From: Streptomyces filamentosus
GTDB taxonomy: Bacteria; Actinomycetota; Actinomycetes; Streptomycetales; Streptomycetaceae
Length of the DNA: 64,000 nucleotides
Direction of reading: 5' to 3'
Assembly: GCF_014654895.1 (NCBI RefSeq)
Contig: NZ_BNBE01000003.1
Span: 86,001 to 150,000, forward strand
Translations under genes and position numbers: made by a program
Shown: piece by piece, positions 57,323-64,000 of the stretch
Position numbering within the stretch: the stretch's first letter is position 1
Layout: the number at the start of each line of letters is the position of its first letter
Notes under the pieces: model-generated
The model's input: only the letters and a program-made list of their open reading frames with translations
Databases searched by the model: none
What the model was told of the DNA's origin: nothing

Positions 57323-57353
57323 AGTAGAAACCCTGACGTCGCGACAAGGTCAA
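57323..57353 (-). promoter_or_regulatory. MerR-type promoter with 19-bp spacer and inverted repeat
   Basis: On the minus strand: TTGACC (57353-57348), 19 bases, then TCTACT (57328-57323). The spacer region reads ACCTTG-TCGCGA-CGTCAGGGT, a near-symmetric element with a palindromic TCGCGA centre. The stretched spacer is what MerR proteins untwist. The start codon is 7 bases past the -10, so the mRNA may be leaderless. Confidence 0.6.
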
Positions 57354-57383
57354 GCGCTGTCCGCCCGCCCCCGCCGCGGCGGG

Positions 57384-57389
57384 TAGCAT
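57384..57389 (+). promoter_or_regulatory. -10 hexamer of rnpB
   Basis: TAGCAT fits TANNNT and lies 11 bases before the 5' end of the RNA as fixed by helix P1. Confidence 0.55.
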
Positions 57390-57400
57390 GGTCGGCACGG

Positions 57401-57803
57401 CAGACGAGCCGGGCGGGCGGCCGCGTGGAGATCCCCGGATCTCCCCGAGGAACGTCCGGGCTCCACAGAGCAGGGTGGTGGCTAACGGCCACCCGGGGTG
57501 ACCCGCGGGACAGTGCCACAGAGAACAGACCGCCGGGAGCTTCGGCCCTCGGTAAGGGTGAAACGGTGGTGTAAGAGACCACCAGCGCCTGAGGTGACTC
57601 AGGCGGCTAGGTAAACCCCACCCGGAGCAAGGTCAAGAGGGGACACCCCGGTGTCCCTGCGCGAATGATCGAGGGCTGCTCGCCCGAGTTCGCGGGTAGA
57701 CCGCACGAGGCCGGCGGCAACGCCGGCCCTAGATGGATGGCCGTCACCCCGACGACCGCGAGGTCCCGGGGTACAGAACCCGGCGTACAGCCCGACTCGT
57801 CTG
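57401..57803 (+). ncRNA. rnpB: RNase P RNA (class A)
   Basis: The catalytic RNA subunit of RNase P, which removes tRNA 5' leaders. Conserved segments: GAGGAACGTCCGGGCTCC with ACAGAGCAGGGTG (5' core), GAAACGGTGGTGTAAGAGACC (about 57558), GGTAAACCCC, GATGGATGGCCGTC (about 57735) and ACAGAACCCGGCGTACAG near the 3' end. The 5' CAGACGAGCCGGGC pairs with the 3' GCCCGACTCGTCTG to form P1 and fixes the ends. A -10 TAGCAT lies at 57384-57389. Two minus-strand and plus-strand open frames crossing it are shadows. Confidence 0.97.
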
Positions 57804-57810
57804 CCCCTCA

Positions 57811-57827
57811 GGGCCCCTCAGGGGCCC
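57811..57827. terminator. Terminator hairpin after rnpB
   Basis: GGGCCCC-tca-GGGGCCC forms a 7-bp stem right after the RNase P RNA. It also serves the convergent minus-strand gene that ends at 57850. Confidence 0.65.
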
Positions 57828-57849
57828 CACCTCGCCCCCCCCGCGATCC

Positions 57850-58284
57850 TCAGATCAGCACCTCCACCGTCCAGTGCGGCTCCCGGTCGTCCGTGCGGAT
57901 CACCACCGGCTTCGGCGCGGGGGAGGGCTCCTCGAAGAGGTCCCGGCCGAGCGCGAGGCCGTTCTGGGTGATGACGTACGTGCCGGTCCGCAGGTCCGCC
58001 GGGGAGCCCACGGCCGTCAGGCCCTCCGGGGTGACCCGCTGGAGGCGCCACACCGAGGCCGGGGAGCCGTCGGGGCGGACCAGCGCCCGGGCGCGGTCCG
58101 TGCCGGGCGCCGTGACGGTGTCCTCGGTGCCCTTGACGGTGAGGCGGAAACCGCCGTCCGCCTCGCCGACCGCCCACTCGACGGCGCGGTGCCCCTCGCC
58201 CGGGAAGCCGGCCAGCCCCCCGTCGTGGACCCCCACCGGGGCCCCCTTCGCGTACAGCCTGACGATCCGGTCCTGCTCCGACAT
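57850..58284 (-). CDS. Small predicted beta-trefoil protein, possibly a protease inhibitor (I66-like)
   Basis: 144 residues; GGAGGAGC before the ATG. Patterns LYAKGAPVGVHDGGLAGF, WAVGEADGGFRLTVKGTEDTVTAPG, SVWRLQRVTPEGL and LRTGTYVITQNGLALGRDLFEEP recall beta-trefoil inhibitors of family I66 and similar lectin-like folds. No signal peptide is visible, so it is intracellular or exported in another way. The family assignment is tentative. It lies just downstream of rnpB on the opposite strand. Confidence 0.7.
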   Translation of the reverse strand: MSEQDRIVRLYAKGAPVGVHDGGLAGFPGEGHRAVEWAVGEADGGFRLTVKGTEDTVTAPGTDRARALVRPDGSPASVWRLQRVTPEGLTAVGSPADLRTGTYVITQNGLALGRDLFEEPSPAPKPVVIRTDDREPHWTVEVLI

Positions 58285-58435
58285 CGCTCCTCCAGCGGGG
58301 AAGGCGGGTTTGGTCCCCCCGATAGTGCCCGGGGCGCCCGCCGGGCCGCCGGAGGCCGCCACGGCGCCTCGCCCGACTGGCCCATCCCCGGCACCGGAGC
58401 GGGGAGCGGAGCCGCGCGGCGGGTACGCCTGGACC

Positions 58436-58768
58436 ATGACCATCCCCGTGGAACAGCTCTCCGACCCCGCCGTGCGCGCCTTCGTCACCGCGCTGAACGC
58501 CCACGACCGGGACGCCTTCGCGGCCGCCCTCGCCCCCGGCGCGACCATGTCCGACGACGGGTCCGAGCGCGACCTGGCGCAGTGGACCGAACGGGAGGCG
58601 TTCTCCTCGAACGGCCGGATGGAGGTCGAGAGCGAGACGGACGGCGGCCGCGCGCTCGTCGCCGCCTACACCAACGACACCTGGGGCTCCATGCGGACCG
58701 CCTGGCGCTTCACCGTCGAGCACGGCAAGGTCACCCGCTTCGAGACCGGCCAGGCCCCCGCCGACTGA
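58436..58768 (+). CDS. NTF2-like (SnoaL-like) small protein
   Basis: 110 residues. PAVRAFVTALNAHDRDAFAAALAPGATMSDDGSERDLAQWTEREAF and WGSMRTAWRFTVEHGKVTRFETGQA show the cone-shaped NTF2-like fold, found in ketosteroid isomerase, SnoaL cyclases and stress proteins. No catalytic residues can be pointed out with certainty. The ATG at 58436 lies close after TACGCC. Monocistronic, divergent from the beta-trefoil gene. Confidence 0.82.
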   Translation: MTIPVEQLSDPAVRAFVTALNAHDRDAFAAALAPGATMSDDGSERDLAQWTEREAFSSNGRMEVESETDGGRALVAAYTNDTWGSMRTAWRFTVEHGKVTRFETGQAPAD

Positions 58769-58770
58769 CC

Positions 58771-58850
58771 CCGGCCGTTCCCGCCGGGGGACACCTCGGC
58801 CGTTCCTGCCAGGGGACACCTCGGCCGTTCCCGCCGGGGTCCCCCGGCCG
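58771..58850. repeat. About 25-bp tandem repeats between two genes
   Basis: Three imperfect copies of a unit with ggccgttcc-gcc-ggggacacctc lie in the 190-base spacer between the NTF2-like and SDR genes. No gene or hairpin of note is present. Confidence 0.75.
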
Positions 58851-58960
58851 TCCCGACGTCGGCACCCGCCCCGCCATTCCGGAGGGACGTCCGCGCCGGG
58901 CCGCCCCGCCGCCCCCGGGGGACACCCCCGCCGGGAGACGTCCCCGGCGGCCGTCCCGCC

Positions 58961-59707
58961 TCAGCCCCGCCCGATGTACGGCATCGCCGTCGCCATCACC
59001 GTCGCGAACTGCACGTTCGCCTCCAGCGGCAGCCCCGCCATGTGGACGACCGTCGCCGCCACGTCCGCCGCGTCCATCACCGGCTCGACCGCCAGCCCGC
59101 CGCCGGCCTGGAGGATCCCGGTCCGCATGCGGGCCGTCATGTCGGTGGCGGCGTTGCCGATGTCGATCTGCCCGCACGCGATCCGGTACGGGCGCCCGTC
59201 CAGCGACAGGGACTTCGTGAGGCCCGTCATCGCGTGCTTCGTCGCCGTGTACGCGATCGAGTGCGGGCGCGGCACGTGCGCCGAGACGGAACCGTTGTTG
59301 ACGATCCGGCCGCCCTGCGGGGACTGCTCCTTCATGGCCCGGAAGGCCGCCTGGGCACAGAGGAACGCGCCCGTCAGATTGACGTCGACCACCGACCGCC
59401 AGGTCTCGTAGGACAGCTCCTCCACCGGAGTGCCGCCGCCCGCGAACGTACCGGCGTTGTTGAAGAGCAGGTCGACCCGGCCGAAACGGTCCCGCACCGC
59501 GTCGAAGAGGGCGGTCACCTCCCCGGGTGACGTCACGTCCGTCGGCACGCACAGCGTCCGCTCCGGCGCCAGGCCCTCCGCCGTCTCCTCCAGGGGCGCG
59601 AGCCGCCGGCCCGCCAGCGCCACCGACCAGCCCGCTTCCGCGAGGGCCCGTGCCACGCTCCGGCCGATGCCCGAACCCGCTCCCGTCACCACAGCGATGC
59701 CCGCCAT
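58961..59707 (-). CDS. Short-chain dehydrogenase/reductase
   Basis: 248 residues. VVTGAGSGIGRSVARALAEAGWSVALAGRR is the NAD(P)-binding start and NNAG follows. The active site has Ser in GRIVNNGSVSAHV and Tyr-Lys in SIAYTATKHAMTGLTKSL. CGQIDIGNAATDM completes the classical SDR fold. Length is standard. Substrate unknown; no operon partner. The ATG at 59707 is the first in frame. Confidence 0.92.
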   Translation of the reverse strand: MAGIAVVTGAGSGIGRSVARALAEAGWSVALAGRRLAPLEETAEGLAPERTLCVPTDVTSPGEVTALFDAVRDRFGRVDLLFNNAGTFAGGGTPVEELSYETWRSVVDVNLTGAFLCAQAAFRAMKEQSPQGGRIVNNGSVSAHVPRPHSIAYTATKHAMTGLTKSLSLDGRPYRIACGQIDIGNAATDMTARMRTGILQAGGGLAVEPVMDAADVAATVVHMAGLPLEANVQFATVMATAMPYIGRG

Positions 59708-59874
59708 GCCGAACCAGCCTTCCAGCCTCGTGTCGCTCCCGGCCGCGCAGCGTACGCCAGACGCGTGCCCCATGAACTCATCCGTCCGACACGTGGATGA
59801 CCTGTCCCCGACAATGCGATGTCGCCCCCGCCCCCTCGAATACCGACGGACACCAACCGTCAGGGGAGGGGCAC

Positions 59875-61518
59875 ATGACACCCGCACCGCGCCACACCGC
59901 AGCCCACAGCGAGGAACTCCGCGCCGCCGCGCGCCACTTCGGCCGCCGCCGGTTCCTCACCACGGCCGGCGCCGCCGCCGCGCTCGCCTTCGCCACCCAG
60001 CTGCCCGCCGCCGGCACGGCCGCCGCCGCCGAACTGGACGGCCGCCGCATCACCGAGGACCCGTTCACCCTGGGCATCGCCTCCGGCGACCCGCTGCCCG
60101 GCTCCGTCCTGTTGTGGACCCGGCTCGCCCCCCGCCCCTTCGAGCCCGGCGGCGGCCTGCCCGCCGAGCGCGTCTCCGTCCACTGGGAGCTCGCCCGCGA
60201 CGAGCGCTTCACCCGGACCGTGCGGCGCGGCCGCGCCACCGCCCACCCCGAGTTCAGCCACACCGTGCACGTCGAGGTCGAACACCTGGAGCCGGGCCGC
60301 GAGTTCTTCTACCGCTTCCGCGCCGGCGACTGGACCAGCCCCACCGGCCGCACCCGCACCGCCCCCGCACCCTGGGCCCGCCCCGCGGAACTCCGGCTCG
60401 GCGCCGTCTCCTGCCAGGCGTACCACGACGGGTACTTCACGGCCTACCGGCACCTCGCCGACGAGGACCTCGACGTCGTGTTCCACCTCGGCGACTACCT
60501 CTACGAGTACGCCGTCAACGCCACCGGCGGCGCCCGCGCCTACACCGACCGCACCCTCCCGGCCGTCTTCAACCGCGAGACGATCACCCTGGAGGACTAC
60601 CGCCTCCGCTACGGCCTCTACAAGTCCGACCCCGACCTGCGGGCCGCACACGCCGCGCACCCCTTCGTCGTCACCTGGGACGACCACGAGACCGAGAACA
60701 ACTACGCGGGCGGCATCCCCGAGAACGGCGTCCCGCCCGAGGAGTTCCTGCTCCGCCGCGCCGCCGCCTACCGCGCCTACTGGGAGCACCAGCCGCTGCG
60801 CCGCCCCCAGCTCCCCGAGGGCCCCGACATGAAGCTGTACCGGCGGCTGAGCTTCGGCCGGCTCGCCCAGTTCGACATCCTCGACACCCGCCAGTACCGC
60901 TCCGACCAGGCGTACGGCGACGGCTGGCAGGTCCCCGGCCCGCTCTCCGAGGACCCGGCCCGCACCCTGACCGGCGCCGCCCAGGAGCGCTGGCTCCTCG
61001 ACGGCTGGCGCTCCTCCGGCGCCCGCTGGAACGTCCTGCCGCAGCAGGTCGTGTTCGCCGAGCGCCGCGACCGCTCCACCGCCGACTTCAAGCTCTCCAT
61101 GGACTCCTGGGACGGCTACCCCGCCTCCCGCGCGCGGATCCTCGCGGGCGCCGAGACCGCCGGGGTGGAGAACCTGATGGTGCTCACCGGCGACGTGCAC
61201 GTCGGCTACGGCTTCGACCTCAAGGCCGACTTCCGCGACCCGGCCTCCCGCACCGTCGGCACCGAGATCGTCGCCACCTCGATCGCCAGCGGCAAGGACG
61301 GCTCCGACCGCCCGTCGAACTACGACAAGCTGACGCAGGCCAACCCGCACCTGCGGTTCTTCAACGGCCGGCGCGGCTACGTCACCGTCGCCCTCGGCGA
61401 GGAGAGCGCCCGCGCCGACTTCCGCACGGTCCCGTACGTGACGACGCCGGGCGCCCCGGTCACCACCGCCGCCTCCTTCGTGACGGAGGCCGGCAACCCC
61501 GGCCTCACACCCGCGTGA
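59875..61518 (+). CDS. phoD: PhoD-family alkaline phosphatase, Tat-exported
   Basis: 547 residues. The N-terminus HFGRRRFLTTAGAAAALAFATQLPAAGTAAAA is a twin-arginine signal (RRRFLT). The metallophosphatase domain has LRLGAVSCQAYHDGYFTAYRHLADEDLDVVFHLGDYLYEYAVNA (Asp metal ligands), TWDDHETENNYAGG, WNVLPQQVVFAERR and VLTGDVHVGYGFDL. An N-terminal PhoD domain of about 110 residues precedes it. It releases phosphate from phosphodiesters and monoesters outside the cell. In Streptomyces such genes depend on PhoP; no clear PHO box was found here. Confidence 0.95.
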   Translation: MTPAPRHTAAHSEELRAAARHFGRRRFLTTAGAAAALAFATQLPAAGTAAAAELDGRRITEDPFTLGIASGDPLPGSVLLWTRLAPRPFEPGGGLPAERVSVHWELARDERFTRTVRRGRATAHPEFSHTVHVEVEHLEPGREFFYRFRAGDWTSPTGRTRTAPAPWARPAELRLGAVSCQAYHDGYFTAYRHLADEDLDVVFHLGDYLYEYAVNATGGARAYTDRTLPAVFNRETITLEDYRLRYGLYKSDPDLRAAHAAHPFVVTWDDHETENNYAGGIPENGVPPEEFLLRRAAAYRAYWEHQPLRRPQLPEGPDMKLYRRLSFGRLAQFDILDTRQYRSDQAYGDGWQVPGPLSEDPARTLTGAAQERWLLDGWRSSGARWNVLPQQVVFAERRDRSTADFKLSMDSWDGYPASRARILAGAETAGVENLMVLTGDVHVGYGFDLKADFRDPASRTVGTEIVATSIASGKDGSDRPSNYDKLTQANPHLRFFNGRRGYVTVALGEESARADFRTVPYVTTPGAPVTTAASFVTEAGNPGLTPA

Positions 61519-61525
61519 GCGGCCC

Positions 61526-62536
61526 CTACCCGGCGGCGGCCCCCTGAAGGCCCGCCTCCTGCGGATAGCGGACGCCGACGCGGTCCCGCACCGCGTCGAG
61601 CGTCCGCATCACCGCGAGCGTCCCGTCCAGCGGCACCAGCGGCGACTCCGTCTCCCCGGCCCGCAGGCACCGCATCACCTCGGCGGCCTCGTGCCGCATC
61701 GAGTGCGGGTCGTCGCCGTTCACGAACTCCTCCGGCTCCGCCCCCTCCCGGTACAGCGTGAACCGCTCCGGGAAGAAGAAGCCGCGCGGCACCTCGATCC
61801 GCCCCGCGGTCCCCGTCACGGCGGCGGTCAGCGGCGTGTCCGCCTCCAGCGAGCACGACAGCAGCGCCGACGCCCCCGACTCCCAGCCGAGCAGCATGCC
61901 CGTGTTCAGGTCCACGCCCTCCGGCGAGATCCGCGCGTGCGCCTGCACCGAGTCCGGCTCGCCGAGCAGCAGCTGCGCGAAGGCGACCGGGTACACGCCC
62001 AGGTCGAGCAGCGCCCCGCCGCCGACCGAGGGGTCCCGCAGCCGGTGGCCGGCCTCGAAGGGACCGGCGAGCCCGAAGTCCGCCTGCACGGTCCGCACCT
62101 CCCCGACCGCCCCGTCCCGCACCAGTTCGGCGAGCTTCCGGACCAGCGGGTTGCAGTACATCCACATGGCCTCCATGAGGAAGAGGCCCCGCTCCCGGGC
62201 GATCCCGACCAGCTCCCCGGCCTCCCGGGCGTTCAGCGTGAAGGCCTTCTCGCAGAGGACCGCCTTCCCCGCCGCCAGCGCCCGTCCGGCCGCCTCCCGG
62301 TGGGCGTGGTGCGGGGTCGCCACGTACACCACGTCCACGTCCGGGTCGGCGAGGAGCCCGTCCCAGTCCCCGTACGCCCGGGGTATCCCGAGCCGGTCCG
62401 CGAAGGCCCGCGCCGACGCCTCCGTACGGGACGCCACCGCGACCGCCTCGGCGCCCGCCAGCCCCGCCAGGTCCGTGACGAACCGCTCCGCTATCCCGCC
62501 CGTCGCGAGGATCCCCCACCGCACCGTGTCGCTCAT
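61526..62536 (-). CDS. Gfo/Idh/MocA-family oxidoreductase
   Basis: 336 residues. RWGILATGGIAERFVTDLAGLAGAEAVAVASRTEASARAFADRLGIPRAY is the NAD(P)-binding domain, followed by VDVVYVATPHHAHREAAGRALAAGKAVLCEKAFTLNAREAGEL with the conserved E-K dyad. The C-terminal half ends in PLVPLDGTLAVMRTLDAVRDRVGVRYP. Members oxidise or reduce sugars and polyols, or trans-dihydrodiols. GGGGTGGG precedes the ATG. Convergent with phoD, 7 bases apart. Confidence 0.92.
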   Translation of the reverse strand: MSDTVRWGILATGGIAERFVTDLAGLAGAEAVAVASRTEASARAFADRLGIPRAYGDWDGLLADPDVDVVYVATPHHAHREAAGRALAAGKAVLCEKAFTLNAREAGELVGIARERGLFLMEAMWMYCNPLVRKLAELVRDGAVGEVRTVQADFGLAGPFEAGHRLRDPSVGGGALLDLGVYPVAFAQLLLGEPDSVQAHARISPEGVDLNTGMLLGWESGASALLSCSLEADTPLTAAVTGTAGRIEVPRGFFFPERFTLYREGAEPEEFVNGDDPHSMRHEAAEVMRCLRAGETESPLVPLDGTLAVMRTLDAVRDRVGVRYPQEAGLQGAAAG

Positions 62537-62601
62537 GCCACCCACCCCAGAGGTATCGATCAGTCTGATCGAGCTGAGAGCATAGGCAAGATTTCAACGA
62601 A

Positions 62602-63894
62602 ATGGAGCGGTCGATGCCGGAAAGCGGCCAGAAGGCAACACGAGATCACATAACCGAACCCGCCCCGGCCGTTCCCGCCGCGCGGCGGGCCGGACTCCTG
62701 GTCACCCTGGTCCTGGGCGGACTCACCGCCCTCCCCCCGCTCTCCATGGACATGTACCTCCCGGCCCTGCCGGAGGTCACCCGCTCGCTCGCCGCCCCCG
62801 CCGCCACCATCCAGCTGACCCTGACCGCCTGCCTCGCCGGCATGGCCCTCGGCCAGCTCGTCGTCGGCCCGATGAGCGACAAGTGGGGCCGCCGCCGCCC
62901 CCTCCTCGCCGGCATGGTCGTCTACGTCCTCGCCACCGCCGTCTGCGCCCTCGCCCCGAGCATCGAGCTCCTCATCGCCTTCCGGCTCCTCCAGGGACTC
63001 GCGGGCGCCGCCGCCATCGTCATCGCCCGGGCCGTCGTCCGCGACCTCTACGACGGCGTCGAGATGGCCCGCTTCTTCTCCACCCTCATGCTGATCTCCG
63101 GCGTCGCCCCCGTCGTCGCCCCCCTCATCGGCGGCCAGATCCTCCGCTTCACCGACTGGCGGGGCGTCTTCCACGTCCTCGCCGTCATCGGCGTCCTCCT
63201 CACCCTCGTCGCCCACCGCTTCCTCCACGAGACCCTGCCCCCGGAGCGACGCCAGGAGGGTGGCGTCGGCCAGGCCCTGCGCACCATGCGCGGCCTGCTC
63301 GCCGACCGCGTCTTCACCGGCTACATGCTGGCCGGCGGCCTCGCCTTCGCCGCCCTCTTCGCCTACATCTCCGCCTCACCCTTCGTCGTCCAGGAGATCT
63401 ACGGCGCCTCCCCGCAGACCTTCAGCCTCCTCTTCGGCCTCAACTCGGTCGGCCTCGTCGCCGTCGGCCAGATCAACGGCAAGCTGCTCGTCGGCCGCGT
63501 CAGCCTCGACAAGGCCCTCGGCCTCGGCCTCTCCGTCATCCTGCTCGCCGCGACGGCCCTGCTCCTCATGACCACCGGCGTCTTCGGCGAGGTCGGCCTG
63601 GTCCCGATCGCCGCCGGACTCTTCGTCCTCATGTCCGCGATGGGCCTGGCCATGCCGAACACCAACGCCCAGGCCCTCATGCGCACCCCGCACGCCGCCG
63701 GCTCCGCCTCCGCCCTCCTCGGCACCTCCTCCTTCCTCATCGGTGCCGTCGCCTCCCCGCTCGTCGGCATCGCGGGGGAGCACACCGCCGTCCCCATGGC
63801 CGTCGTCCAGCTCGCCTGCGCCGTCGCCGCCCTCGCCGCCTTCCTCCTCCTGTGCCGCCCGTGGCGCGCCGCCCCGGAGAAGACCGCCGCCTGA
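62602..63894 (+). CDS. MFS transporter, Bcr/CflA drug-resistance type
   Basis: 430 residues and about 12 membrane segments. LVTLVLGGLTALPPLSMDMYLPALPEVTRSLAA is the Bcr/CflA N-terminal signature (SxDMYLPA), and GPMSDKWGRRRPLLAGMVVYV is MFS motif A. The protein exports drugs or small peptides with a proton gradient. The sequence starts at ATG 62602, 66 bases from the divergent oxidoreductase. The next gene starts 16 bases after the stop. Confidence 0.93.
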   Translation: MERSMPESGQKATRDHITEPAPAVPAARRAGLLVTLVLGGLTALPPLSMDMYLPALPEVTRSLAAPAATIQLTLTACLAGMALGQLVVGPMSDKWGRRRPLLAGMVVYVLATAVCALAPSIELLIAFRLLQGLAGAAAIVIARAVVRDLYDGVEMARFFSTLMLISGVAPVVAPLIGGQILRFTDWRGVFHVLAVIGVLLTLVAHRFLHETLPPERRQEGGVGQALRTMRGLLADRVFTGYMLAGGLAFAALFAYISASPFVVQEIYGASPQTFSLLFGLNSVGLVAVGQINGKLLVGRVSLDKALGLGLSVILLAATALLLMTTGVFGEVGLVPIAAGLFVLMSAMGLAMPNTNAQALMRTPHAAGSASALLGTSSFLIGAVASPLVGIAGEHTAVPMAVVQLACAVAALAAFLLLCRPWRAAPEKTAA

Positions 63895-63909
63895 TGTGAC
63901 GATCCGGGG

Positions 63910-64000
63910 ATGTGCCACTACTGCGGTTGCCGGGACATCCCCCTGATCAAGGAGTTCATCGCCGAGCACGAGGCCGTCACCGACCTCGGCGGCGACGCGG
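63910..64000 (+). CDS. Partial gene, probable hemerythrin-domain protein (runs off the right edge)
   Basis: Only the first 30 residues are in the window: MCHYCGCRDIPLIKEFIAEH then EAVTDLGGDA. The CxxCxC start followed by DIPLIKEFIAEHE resembles the beginning of actinobacterial hemerythrin HHE-domain proteins that bind a diiron centre. The stop and the rest lie outside. GGGG precedes the ATG. The assignment is by recollection of such starts and needs the downstream sequence. Confidence 0.55.
   Translation, partial: MCHYCGCRDIPLIKEFIAEHEAVTDLGGDA

Noticed and set aside
53341..57327. A 1328-residue plus-strand open frame
   Set aside because: It crosses yaaA, the RNB exonuclease and the MerR gene, and has the Arg/Pro-rich composition of a GC-driven shadow.
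57665..58768. Plus-strand 367-residue frame over rnpB and the beta-trefoil gene
   Set aside because: It overlaps the conserved RNase P RNA; only its last 110 residues, from 58436, form a recognisable NTF2-like protein.
59760..59874. PHO box before phoD
   Set aside because: A single GTTCATGGGGC-like unit can be read on the minus strand, but there is no second 11-bp direct repeat and it points the wrong way.

Overview
The window is chromosomal DNA of a high-GC actinomycete, almost certainly a Streptomyces. The evidence is about 72-75% GC with near-total G/C third positions, many GTG starts, translationally coupled operons with ATGA or GTGA overlaps, and Streptomyces-typical families (DUF397, DUF4259, SCO2322-type protein, IS701-type transposase, F420-dependent oxidoreductase). 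I found about 60 genes, one structural RNA (RNase P RNA, 57401-57803) and one clear riboswitch. No tRNA, rRNA, CRISPR array or prophage was seen.

Layout. 1-1550: a thiolase behind a KstR-like box. 1732-2133: a small secreted transglycosylase. 2445-8465 (minus): a cobalamin riboswitch followed by a five-gene coupled operon (surface alpha-toroid protein, SCO2322-like protein, EcfT, fused EcfAA', EcfS). I read this as a vitamin B12 capture and uptake system built like a split intrinsic factor. 8610-11442: metallo-hydrolase divergent from aldehyde dehydrogenase plus ferredoxin. 11524-12675: two lipoproteins. 12690-16843: a KstR-type TetR regulator divergent from a glycosyltransferase, methyltransferase and alpha-toroid protein operon. 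16927-28109: lipoprotein, F420 oxidoreductase, amidase, membrane and hypothetical proteins, TetR with a DHFR-like reductase, orphan DUF397. 28209-33362: arylamine N-acetyltransferase, MarR, FadE34-like dehydrogenase, Ltp-like thiolase. 33403-42662: MFS pump, DUF998, a two-component pair, and a DesK/DesR-like pair split by an IS701-type element, with its ABC-2 exporter. 43000-45932: MaoC hydratase, zinc alcohol dehydrogenase and Hsd4A-like SDR operon. 46022-54105: small and hypothetical proteins, iron-regulated binding protein, Nif3, zinc-ribbon protein and RNase H/CobC operon, GNAT, KDPG aldolase, YaaA. 54254-64000: RNB exonuclease, MerR, rnpB, SDR, PhoD, Gfo/Idh oxidoreductase, Bcr-type MFS pump and the start of a probable hemerythrin-domain gene.

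Themes. (1) Boxes of the KstR form TNNAACNNGTTNNA stand before the kstR-like gene and glycosyltransferase (13500), the FadE34-like gene (29953), the MaoC operon (42880) and, with one mismatch, the first thiolase (292). Together these genes look like a dispersed sterol or branched-lipid side-chain beta-oxidation regulon of the kind known in Mycobacterium and Rhodococcus. (2) A second recurrent inverted repeat, CTGACNNNCCGTCAG, sits by the same kind of genes. (3) The B12 operon. (4) Small-scale repeat dynamics: duplicated start-codon regions in two genes and a triplicated stop-codon region in a third.
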